A stretch of DNA of 64,000 nucleotides. Source: Anthonomus grandis grandis. Taxonomy: Eukaryota > Arthropoda > Insecta > Coleoptera > Curculionidae. Position numbers and translations under genes: made by a program. Below are positions 1 to 12,100 of the stretch, one piece after another (the stretch's first letter is position 1; every line of letters begins with the position of its first letter). The stretch lies in assembly GCF_022605725.1 (NCBI RefSeq), contig NC_065547.1, forward strand, positions 27,321,167-27,385,166. Direction: 5' to 3'. The notes beneath the pieces were generated by a model, which searched no databases, was not told the origin of the DNA, and worked only from the letters and a program-made list of their open reading frames with translations.

Positions 1-1
1 A

Positions 2-103
2 ATTCACCCCGGATCTTTAAATTTACGTATCGGCAGAGCATCAGATATTAACCCTGTAACGATTTTACATGCAATAGCCAGAAAACGCAAGCCTGGAGGC
101 CAA
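2..103 (+). CDS. Arp8: Arp8 exon a (partial)
   Basis: Open from the left edge; codons start at base 2. Encodes IHPGSLNLRIGRASD and then a basic RKRKPGGQ stretch, ending CAA followed by the donor GTAGGT at 104. Phase 0. Confidence 0.88.
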
Positions 104-3100
104 GTAGGTCTTCTCTCTGATTTAAAATTTTTCTTTTATTTCCTGGTTTGCTTATCAGGTATATTCAGATTCTTTCTTGCCTGAGAGAGCAGACATAAGC
201 CAGAACCGAGAGTTTGATGAGGCTCGGCTAGCGATTTCACATACTTTGCAGTCATGTTTACAGTCAGATGGTAGGAGAAGGTATGCGACACCGCCACAGC
301 AAATAGCTGCCTTCAATAGACGAGTGCAGCCTGAAATTATTGGTATACAATTATAGCTATTTCTGTTAATGTAGAGGCTGTCCAAATATTTATAGCAGGA
401 CTTAATGCTTATAGAAAAACTGATTAAGACAAACAGTCAATTTTTTTCAAATTAAAATAGGAATTACACATGAAAAAACAAAATCAAAGCATCAAATAAG
501 TTAAAGCAAATAAATAAAAAGTATATATGTATGATATAAAAAAATTATAAAAAAGGATTAAAATGTACCAAACTCAATAAAGAGATTAGTAGGATTTAGC
601 CAACAATACTTTTTTAATATGTTTAATAAAAATATATCACTCTCCATTTTGTTTTTACTTCAGAGGCAGGTAGTTTATTTTTACTTCTTCATATAATAGA
701 ATTTTTTGTTAATGAAGTTTTTGGGATAAGCAATGGCATATTACTATTATTACTAAAACCCATATATTTATTATGAACCATACTGATCATCATGAGATGT
801 AACTTAAAATGATCTCCTGAATACAGGGTGTCCAGAAAAAGGAGGCCAATCTGCCAGCCACATATAGGGTGGACCAAAATAATGTGACTTTCATTACGCC
901 ATTTTTTAATTGGGCGCTCGGTATTCAATATACAGGGCATCAAAATGAGAAATATAAAATCATTTTTTTAGGGTAAGTCATAAGATAATTACATTAAAAT
1001 TTGGTGTGAGGGGGTTTTTTGAAACGAGAAATTTAAATCCATTCATGGATTTGCTATACCTTGCAGAGGGCGCCACCTGCGGTATATATTAAAGTTCTAG
1101 TAAAAAATTCTCATTACCCAATCTTTTCTTGTAAAAAAAGTATTCTTAGTAAATTTCGGCCTGAGCCTCCGTTTATTAGATATCTTAATTTTCAAATCTA
1201 GATACATTTTAACAAGTTAACAAAATAACATTAATTATTTTTCTAAATTCCTTATTATAATAAAACATAAAATAATGACCCTAAATTATTTGTTCTATGT
1301 GACCTCCATTCATTTGTATATACATAGGAGCCCTATTTATTAAAGAAAATCTAAGGCTTTGAAAAATATTTGGCGATCTGACGATTGCAAATTTTCAGGT
1401 ACCAAGAATAAACTCTAGGCATTTTAGATTATTTTATGTAAATCCCTCTAGGACTAATATTTTGTTTAAATCCCCTATTAATATAATGTGTCAGAATTAT
1501 ATTAATAATAATTTATATGAACGGTTCAATATTTTTGTTGACAGTTTAAGGTTCATTATAGAAAATATACAGTAATTAGGCGATGCAGAGTCTTTCTAGT
1601 ATGTATATAGATAGTCTTTTTAAGTACAAAGAATGCTAAGCATTTTGATTTTTCATTTTTATACATATTTTGGTAATTTTTAAAATTTTTTTCTGTAATT
1701 GGGTAACAAACCTGTTGGAAATAAATGCCTTTCTTTTTTTTTATCACTGGAGAGCATTTCAGGTTGAAACCAGATATTTTTCAAGGCCTTAGATTTTCTT
1801 TAATAAAGAGTATGTGTATGTGTATACAAATGAATGGAGGTTACATAGAACAAATAATTTAGGGTTATTATTCTATGATTTTTATTATAATAAGTAATTT
1901 AGCATTAATTTAGAAAAAATAATTTACGTTGTTTTGTTAACTTGATAAAATGTATCTAGATTTTAAAATTAAGATATCTAATTGACGAATTCTCAGGCCG
2001 ACATTTGCTAAGAATACTTTTTTTACAAGAAAAGATTGGATAATTAGAATTTTTTACTAGAACTTTATTATACAGGGGTAGAAAAAAGTTTTGGTATTTT
2101 TAACACATGCATTATACCGCAGGTGGCGCCCTCTGCAATGTATAGCGAATCCGTGAACGGATTTCAATTTCTCGTTACAAAAAACCACCTCACACCAAAT
2201 TTTAATTTAATATCTTATGACTTACGACTTACTTTAAAATAACGATTTTATATTTCTCATTTTGACGCCCTGTATATTGAATACCGAGCGCCCAATTAAA
2301 AAATGGCATAACGAGAAAGTCGCATTATTTTGGTTCATCCTATATGTGGCCAGCGGATTGGCCTCCTTTTTTCCGGACACCCTGTATAAAGGCTTGGAGT
2401 GCTCCCTAGGTCCAACTCCACACAAGTATCTTAGTGCTGTATTTTGAATTACAAAGATTTACTGTATCATTTGAAGAATCTTCATTGCGGTTTGTTCTGC
2501 ATTTAGCACATTAGAAACACATGTCTGTTGATCTATAATATTCAAGTATATGCATACCACAACTAAGCTCAATAAAATATTTAAAAAAAATTAATGAAAT
2601 ACAGGATACTAAGTAACAATGACCAATAAACTCTAAACCAAAAATAAAAAATGTTTATATGTATGATCCAGTCAGTTACACTTGCCTAAATTGTTTGCCT
2701 CGTGGATGATTAGCTAAAGCAATAAATTAAGTATTAAAATTAAATATATATTAAAATTCAATTTGTTTATTTATGTTTTGCTGACTTTTAAGATGTTTAC
2801 ATATTATATTAATAAAATGATAAGAAATCAGTATACAATATTGATTATTATAATAATTAATATTTATTTAACTAAAAAAAACTTTATCCTAAAAACAAAG
2901 CAGTGCTCATTAAATTAAACAGGAAAAAGGACGAAGCACTGTATACCCAAGCAGAAAGAAATAACTTCTTCTATACTAAACCAGAAGAAGAAAAATTGAT
3001 GCTCTTTTAATAATACTTCAGTTAATATTTAGAAAGATATATACGTATGGTTATCAAAACAAAGAAAACAAAAGCTTCAAAGTTTTTCAAGTTTAAAAGT

Positions 3101-6100
3101 TTATTATTATTTATTATACATTTTAAAACTATAAAACAAAAAAGACAGAGTTTTAACTGACAAAAAAGAAATTCTAAAAATAGAGAATTTAGATAAAGAG
3201 CTATATGCTACAGATAAATGGGAAATTATCTGAGATCTGATTCCCAAGCTTCCCAATCAGTGATCAGAGGAAATCCCAAAAATCACTATTCATAAAATAC
3301 AAATGACAAATTTTGAAATGAAACATACAAATATCCTGGAGAAAATAAAGTGGTCATTGAAGCTCTTAAACTGGGTGAGTCTTAAAATGTTTTAGTATAG
3401 TGAGTGTCTTATATAAAGCAAAACACCACAACAGTGGAACAATGCGACTAATACTTTAATGTATAAAAGAGATGACATAACCAATCTTGCAAATTATTAT
3501 CCTGCTGTCTGCTGTCTCACACGTACAAGCTATTCTCTCCAATGATCACAACTAAATTAAAAGCGAAACTGGGCCTTTATCAGTCAAGGGAACAGTAAGG
3601 GTTTTGACCAGGTTATAGCATGAAATGTCATCTCCAAATCTTAAAGAATCTTGTTGAAAGGTCCATTGAGTACAATAAACCACTTGCCCTGATAATCGTT
3701 ACACTACAATGAAGCCTTTAACACTATAAACCAGTATCAGATATTAAAGTCATTCTCCAACTATAGAATAGACAGATAATTTTTCGTTGTGATTTTTTTC
3801 AGGAACTCCCTTCGACATTCTATATCTCTGAAACTAATCCTTTGTATTTTATGAACCTTTTTTCTTAAAATCAGTTTCTCTATAATCTTTAAGACTGGTG
3901 TAAAAAACGCGTACATCCTGTATAATAACTGTTGTTTGTAGGTGATAGCGGAGGAGATTGGGTAAAAGTTGAAGGTGAAACCGTAATTGGAAATGATATT
4001 TTTCGCTTGAGCCCCTTAGAAGCATATAATATCCATTTCCCTTATAAACGAGGTGATTTTAATGTTCACTCAAGTCCTGGCGGCTCGATAACCAGTATAT
4101 TGGCAGACTTAGAAGCAATTTGGTCCCATATTATGGAAACCCATTTACAAATCAACTTAAAAGAACTGAAAACTTATAAGGCTGTACTTATAGTTCCAGA
4201 TGTGTATAATAGGACTTACTTAAGAGAGCTAATGTATTTGCTCCTTGGGACAATGGGGTTTGGTAGTTGTTTCTTAGTGCAGGATCATGTGTCTGCAACT
4301 TTTGGTTCAGGATTGAGCTATGCATGTGTCATAGATGTGGGAGATCAGAAAACATCAGTTTCTTGTGTGGAAGATGGAATTTGTCATCCAAACACTAGAG
4401 TAAGACTGGAGTATGGTGGAGGTGATATCACACAGATATTCTACTGGCTTTTGCAAAAATGTGCATTTCCTTATAAGGAATGTGATGATCAGGTTTGTTG
4501 AATAGAATTGAGTAGAATTTAATAATATCACCCAATTTAAAATCAAATAACTAATATAGTACAATTTTATTTATTTATCTTTCAACAAACAGAAACCGAT
4601 TTCACAGATTTTATTATATGCAAAACTAAAAGCAGAAACAAGAGATTGCACACCATACAAAATAGTTTTAAAATATATCTTCTTTAGGCAAGAGAAAAAT
4701 AATTGAAAGAAGTCATCCATTTTCTCAAAGAGACCTAGATTTAATAATCTAAAAGCGAACTACACAAAGTCTCAGTCTCAAAAGAATTTATTAATTAATA
4801 GTATAAACAGTAGATTACACGTGTTTCGCTCATGCTAAGAGCATCATCAGACCTAAAAATTAAAAACAAAGAAACTAAATACAATAACAACCTTAAAGTT
4901 AGATAAAAGATAAAATTGGTACCTTAAAAATCGACTACAAACAGTACATGCTTTACGGTAATATTATATACACACACTAAATAAAATACATTTTTGGGAA
5001 AGTGATACGCCACAATTTTGTAAAAAACCAAAACAACTAAATTAAAATTGATAAAATACAAAAATATAAAATTATTGTCCTGAGCGAGATTCGAACCTAC
5101 TGCTAGTCTCGAAAAACACGTCAATTAAGCAATGTAAACTACTGCGTTAAGGCCCTTGGAGATATTTCTAATAAAAAGGGAGAATATCAGGCAATATTAA
5201 AAACGTCGTTAATACAGTCTAGGACTTTTTTTTGCTCTGGTGATTTCTAATTCTTCTAGAAGGTCCAGTTTTCTGCTTTTTTGGCATTCGTCCACGACTG
5301 ATACATTATCAAGAGACAGTAAAATTGTGGCCCGAGGAGAATAAATGTGTAGCAAAGGCCGGCTTGATCTCAATAGTATCAGTATCTCTAAACTTATTTA
5401 CCAGACTCAAATGTTCTTGTATTCTAGTCGAAATTCTCCTGCCTGACTGACCTACATAAATAGCGGGACAATTGGCACATTCCTCCATCCTCGTGTGTGG
5501 GGGGCTAATTGTAAGTTATAAACCTCCACAAGATTTTTACAAACTTGTGGCGTATCACATCCTAAGAATTTATTTTATTTAGTGTGTGTGTATAATGTGA
5601 CCGTTAAGCATGTATTGTTTGTAGTCGATTTTTAAGGATTTTATCTTTTATCTTACTTTAAGGTTGTTATTGTATTTAGTTTCTTTGTTTTTAATTTTTA
5701 GGTCTGATGATGCTCTTAATAGGAGCGAAACACGTGTAACCTACTGTTCGAATTAATAAATACTTTTGAGACCGATACTTTGTGTAGTTCCCTTTAGTTT
5801 AGATTAAGAGAAAAATAAGTTGTTATTAACAAAGTTTTTTTATAATATTTCATTATAATTAACACATATCCTCTGCAGGGCTCACTCTAGTAATAACGCC
5901 GCCCAAAGCAGAATATTGCCGTCTATTTGTTTTAAATATACAAAACATGGGATTTATTTTTTAACGTCTGAGATCGTGATTTACACCTTACAATATTTTA
6001 TAACTTAAGATTTATTTATTTCTCAACACAATGGTTATCAAATTTATGTGTGCAAGTAATCCCAATTAAAAAAAAAACATTTACAGGAAATGAAATTGTT

Positions 6101-9100
6101 CAAAAAACTAAATAGCAAATCCAAGATTTGGTGATATATTTTATTTACTGATAAATTGTAGTATTTCTAGTGAATTTTCTTTTTTAGGCAAAAGTATAGA
6201 AACTAAGAATATTTCATCTGCTAATTCTGCACGACTTAATTCGGCTCATTCTTCATCAACTAGTATAATTTCTCGAAAGTTTAAATCAAATATGTAATGC
6301 ATTCACTGCTTGATCAACAATATTTATTAATTTAATCCAACGGTAACACCATTTTTAGAATATGTATTACAATCTAAAATTAAATCATTTTATATTAGGA
6401 TAGTATAATATATTTAAAGTCATAATTCTAGTAGTAGTAGTAAGGGTGGGGGAGCTAAAGCTCGGTAAGTAGGCCTGAGCGCCCTCCCTTTTCGCCAACC
6501 CCAGAATCACCTACGCCTCCAGACTTGACGTTGTCCCAGTCCAGATCTTTAAGATCTTCCCACTGGAGTGTCGTTGCTCCGAAAATTTTCCTTCTCAGGC
6601 GACTCCACCTATCACAGATACCTAGTATGTGGTATGAAGTTTCCTCCCCTGTACCGCAATTCAGACAGAGTGGGCCTTCTCTTATACCAAGAAGGTGTAG
6701 ATGCCTGTTTAGACTGTTGTGCCCGGTCAGGATTTCCACCAAGTCTTTGATACTTTGTCGGGTCTTTGTTAGCAGTCGTCTTGCTTTAGGTGAGTCTGGT
6801 ATCATTTCCTTGGCCTGTCTACATCTTTCTGTCCTTCTCCAATTCTTCCTTGTTTTTTCCCAGGCCCAATTATTAAGGGCCTGGGATATTTGTTTTTTGC
6901 TAAGACCGAGACAAGGTTCGGGGCCTACTAAGGAGTTAACGGAACCTTGTCTTGCCAGTTCGTCGGCCCGCTCATTGCCCTCAACACCTTGGTGTCCTGG
7001 GACCCACCTCAGTCTCACTTCCTTGTATGCTGCAAGCCTTTCCAATGCGTCTCTGCATTCCTGGACTAGCGCTGAGCTGGCCCTGGGTTTCTGAATCGCC
7101 TTAAGGGCAGCTAGACTATCAGAGTAGATGCAAATCCCCCCGTTACCTTCCAATGCCTCTCGTTTGTTCGCTACTTCGAGTATAGCAAACACCTCCGCTT
7201 GGAAAACTGTGGTGTGTTTCCCTAGCGGGAAGGATTCCCCTGTGTTCGTTTCCATCCTGTACACTCCGGCTCCGGCTGAATTGGTGCTTTTCATCCATGA
7301 TCCATCTGTGTACCAGGCCTGGAAACCACTTGGCTCTTTAATTTGGTTCGCCGGCCATTCTTCCCTTGACACGTCTTCCCTTAGTGTGCCACTTTCTGTA
7401 GTGCATCTGGATGTCAGAATTGGTATGTTCTTACACATCCTGAGAGCAATCGTCATATGGCCTTATCCTAAGTGAACATTGCGCCACCCTCTGCTATCTC
7501 TCATCCTCTTATAGGCCGCCATGGCCTCCCTCTCAATCCAGACTGGGAGGTCCGGTAGCCCAAGAAGAATATTTGGTGATGCCGCAGGCGTTGTTTTCAT
7601 AGCTCCAGTAATTCCTAAGCAGACCAGTCTTTGCAGTCTGGTCAGCTTTTGGGCGTTGGTGACCTTCAATACGGCTGGCCTACATACCACGGATCCGTAC
7701 GAGATCCTCGGTCGTATGACTGCGGTATAAAGCCACTGGAGAACGTGGGGTTTGAGACCCCATCTTGTACCTATTGTTCGCCGTAATCGCCATATTAGGA
7801 CTATTGCCTTATTTACTGCCTGCTCTACGTAAGTTTTAAACGTGAGCTTGCTGTCTAAAATGACTCGCAAGTATTTCACCTGCTGCCTCAAAGTTAGGCG
7901 ATTTTGATACATAATGGGAGGTTTAAAGCCTCAAATTCCGCCTCTTAGTAAAGAGAATGAGCTCGGTCTTTTCGGGGTTGATCGACAGCCCTGTCTCCCG
8001 ACACCACTGTTCCACTATCCTGCACGCGACTTGCATTCGCTCACAGACGCTGTTCACGAATTTACCCGTGACCATCACTAGTCCGCGTATGCCAGTCTTA
8101 ATTCTAACTAAATTACCAAAAATTGCCATGAATACAAGTAAGACTGCAACTTTTATCAATCAACAACAGCAATATTTAGAAAACGTATTTTGCTCATTAT
8201 CTTGAATGGGAATATCATAATTGGGAGACCACACTATACAGCAATACTCGGGCGAACATATGTATAATACAAAAATTTCATAAGTTCAGGAGGAGATCAA
8301 ATCTTTATTATAACGCTGTATAAAACCTATGTGTCTAAGAGGCTTGTTACACATTTCATTTATATGGCTATGAATATTTAATTTCTGATCAAACACGGCA
8401 CCCAAATGTTTAGCTTCCTTGTTGCCTTATCAACATTATGTGGAAATGAGAGCATATTATTACATCGAGAAAAGGTCAATACTTAAAGGTATTTAAAAGA
8501 AACTCATTGATTGGAGAATTGTGCAAACATCAGGAACAGGATTTTTTATCAAGGATTTTTGAAGTGTTGACTGTGTTCATATACCTCTCTACTTTTTTTC
8601 TTTATCTCTATTGAAAAACTGCTAACATCCAAAGTGTCAGAAATATCAGCATTGTTCATAGTGGCGAAATCTTAATTAGTGTAAACAGATTCAAAGAACA
8701 CATCAAAAAAGTCAGCAACTGTTCTAAGGGAAGACAACTGAATAACAAAAATGCTTATATATTACCTTAGACTGAACTACAAAATTATCTTTTTTTTTGT
8801 GGACGGAAGGTCTCCAAAGCTCTGGAGACTCAACTTGGAAAACTACCACTTTTATAGGTTTTGATAGAAATGTAAAGGTAAAATGCATAATAAATACTTT
8901 AAACGCCGAATCAATTTGATCCCCACATATTAGACAGACTGCAGATTAGCATTTCTAAAATCATAATATTGCACATTGTATTGAAGCGTCTTCTTACTAT
9001 TTACAGGTATAGATACATTATATGAAACCAGATGATAACTATCTACTAAAACTATGTGAGGTAGCAGTTGAGATCACAATACCTTCAACATTAGTAAATA

Positions 9101-12100
9101 CCAAGTCCAGAAATACGCAATGGACATTTCCCAATCTGTTAACCTAACTCATATCCAAAAAGGCAAAACTATAAGACAAATCAATTGCAGGATGAGCCTA
9201 AGGATAGGTTTTCAGAACGTCAATATTGTTCCAAAGGGCTTCAGGTAAATTGTAATCACCCATAATTGTAAAATATCCATAAAAAAAAGAATTCTATTTT
9301 GTATTCTACTCTAACATCTTCAATAATGTTATCTCTACTTTCATAAAAAAAATATGTTTTCTTGTTTCTAATTCTATGGCGTGACAATAATGCGAAATTT
9401 GGTCGAGCTCGATTTCATTTGCTGATTCTTTTGCATCTGTATACAATTAAATAAAACGAATACAATTTAATTAAACAAATCGTCCTGAAATTTTCAAAAA
9501 ATTACTTACCATTTTCTAACTTCGGAGGCCAAAGAAAATTAATAATCCTTAAATTGCATGAGTTTGCTTATAGCATTAATAGTATTTAGAATATAATTGT
9601 AAGTCACAATTAAATAAAAAACTTAAAAAATTTTCAAGCAATTTAATAAATCTGATGCTTTTATCTTATCTATATAAATGTTTAATAAAGGATCATAAAT
9701 GTCAAATTCCTAAATCTTATTTGTAACAATGAATCCAAATATCTTGGAGTAATGGTTGATGTTGACTTAAACAGACATATATATGTATATCAAATAAATA
9801 GACATAAATTTTATCATCTATGATAATGCATGCAGTTGAACTCTGAACTGAAATCATTTGGAGTGCATTATCGGCATATGTTGAGGCCACAGATTATTTT
9901 TCAAAAATATCTTTCTCCTTGAGATTTTATACAAGAAAAACACATTTTGTAACCCTAATAGTTTATTTCAGGAATTCCGTTGATACAAATAGTCTTTTTG
10001 TTATATTGAAATTTGTTTGTTAACAACAAGTATTGAGTTCACTGACAATTCACGTTCAATTTTCATGTCGCATCATTACTTTCACTGGAGGTAGACATTT
10101 CTCATAAATCGATCACAGTTGGATCGCATTGTCCATAATGTTGCCAAGGTCCCACATTTTGTTGGATAAGTTCCACACACTCTCTCCATTTATTAGGGGT
10201 AATGCTTGAAATAGAGTCTTCAAAAGTTGTGTTACTTTGTGTAAAAAAATTCTTGACATAAAGAATCAAATTTATTCGTACGATTTTGATTTATCTTAGG
10301 CTCTGAAATGGTTGTAGAGTTTCTATATTCGTAACAATACGTCACACACTTTAACTGCTAAGTCCAGTTCTAGAAGCAACTTGTTTATCTATATTCTTTA
10401 GGGACATTTCAGGATTTTTCAAGATCTCTACCTTATAGATTTTAAAAATCATTTCTTTTAATTCAGAATTAAAGTGTCCATTTCGAAGCCTTTCCCTAGG
10501 TGGACTAAACGTGTTGTCAACATCCACTTCACTGGTCCCATCAGTATCACTTGACATATTTAAGGTTTTCAACAAAATAAAATTGTCAATCTCACTGCAA
10601 ATAAATAATTATTTAAAAAATTTAACTCACAATAGAAACGTGTTTTTTTGTGCAATAGTATTTCATTATTTTTAAACATTTTGATAGTTCCAACAATATT
10701 TCTGTTATTTTGTAAATTGTTAAAGATCTCGATACACATATAATCTGGTCCTTCTTGTGTCCTTGTGTTATATCTATGAAGTATTTATTGCTTAAAAGTG
10801 ATTCTGTTTCTAACAGCGATGATCAGCATCTCATTAATATATAGAACATAAACTGCAAAAAAAAATCAGATTAAATGATACTTCTACAACTTTGAAACTA
10901 TGGATCTGATAATTATTGTCTCTTGCGCTATAAACACTTCTTTAGTGTCACTGCTTTTACCTCAGAAAATACCTGACCAATGACTACTTGACTAATGACT
11001 GAACATTTGCATCATACATAATTTTTCGTGTGTCATATATTTACACTATAAATACCTTAATGGCATAGCAAATTGAGTTAATTTTTTAAAAATTTAGAAT
11101 ATGATCAGAAAAATTTATCAATATTTATATCCATAAATGTTGCATTATATTCAAGCTTTGTTAGAAATATTATGATATTGGTTTTGGTTAAGTTGTTAAC
11201 CCTACAAAGAATATTATTATCATTTTCTGTTACGTTATGTATATGAAATGTAGACATCATTGACCTAAATTGTAAACACTATAAAATATGTCCTTAAATA
11301 CTTCCATCAGCTATAACAATTTTGTTTTCCATTAAATCGTAGAAATCTCTTGTCTCACATTTCACTATTCCTACTTTTTCTTTTTTTTTTTTGTGATAAA
11401 TATGAAGAAAACTAAACTTAAAAAAAGTTCCCTCTCAATACAATCATAGGCCTTTGACACATCTGGGCAGATGCCGAATATCCCAAAATTGCGGTAGTAA
11501 ACTGAAAGTATACCGTTTCAGTTAAAAAAAAAACAATCAAACTCATTTATCTTTTACTCATAGCCAAGTCAAATAGTTAAATTAATAAAAAAGTTTAATC
11601 CAGATAAAAGACTGATGAGCCTATAGTTTTGAATTATCTCTGGTTTGCCGGTTTTATATAATAGTATTACAATGCAATCCTAAGGTGATCATCAAAGACT
11701 CCCTGTTTAAATGAGCTATTCATCGGGAAACACAAATACAGGATTAATATGAGATACTAGCACTTTTACTATATTAGCTGGAATATTATCAATGCAAGAA
11801 CTGTGCTTGTTATTTATTTACCTAGAATGAATCTTACCGGTATATTCAAGTTTCTCTATTCTCCAGCTTATCTTTTAATTTCGGTATGGTGGACTATTCG
11901 TATTGATTAAATTGATTTGCCATTTTCCTTTGGATCACCAATTACCGAGATATCATTCCTTGTAATATTTCCGTGCACAATATTTCCTTACTTATTAGTC
12001 ACATGCATTTGGATTTATTATTTGCTTTGCATTTATGATCGTTTCAATGATTTAAGAGACGTTCACACATTTGGTATATCAAATACGGAGACGCCCTTGT

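Larger units (their letters stand above)
343..3941 (+). other. Arp8 intron (3.6 kb)
   Basis: Donor GTATAC, acceptor TTTGTAG. Contains the foldback element at 824-2384 and a decayed RTE-like fragment near 3337-3760. The rest (343-823, 2385-3336) is AT-rich sequence in which I see no gene. Confidence 0.85.
4745..5808 (-). mobile_element. Penelope-like retroelement fragment with inverted arms
   Basis: Left arm (about 4745-5015) and right arm (about 5545-5808) are inverted copies sharing CGAACTACACAAAGT, the hammerhead-like block and GTCGATTTT...ATTTTATCTTTTATC-type sequence. Between them lies a minus-strand GIY-YIG endonuclease remnant, the domain fused to the reverse transcriptase of Penelope-like elements. 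Terminal repeats of Penelope elements (pLTRs) are known to occur inverted and to carry hammerhead ribozymes, which is what is seen. No reverse transcriptase core remains, so this is a truncated copy. Confidence 0.75.

Noticed and set aside
5079..5157. Functional tRNA gene
   Set aside because: Only the T-arm/B box is convincing; acceptor and anticodon stems do not pair well.
6525..7475. Plus-strand open frames of up to 189 codons
   Set aside because: Antisense shadows of the GC-rich LINE RNase H region.
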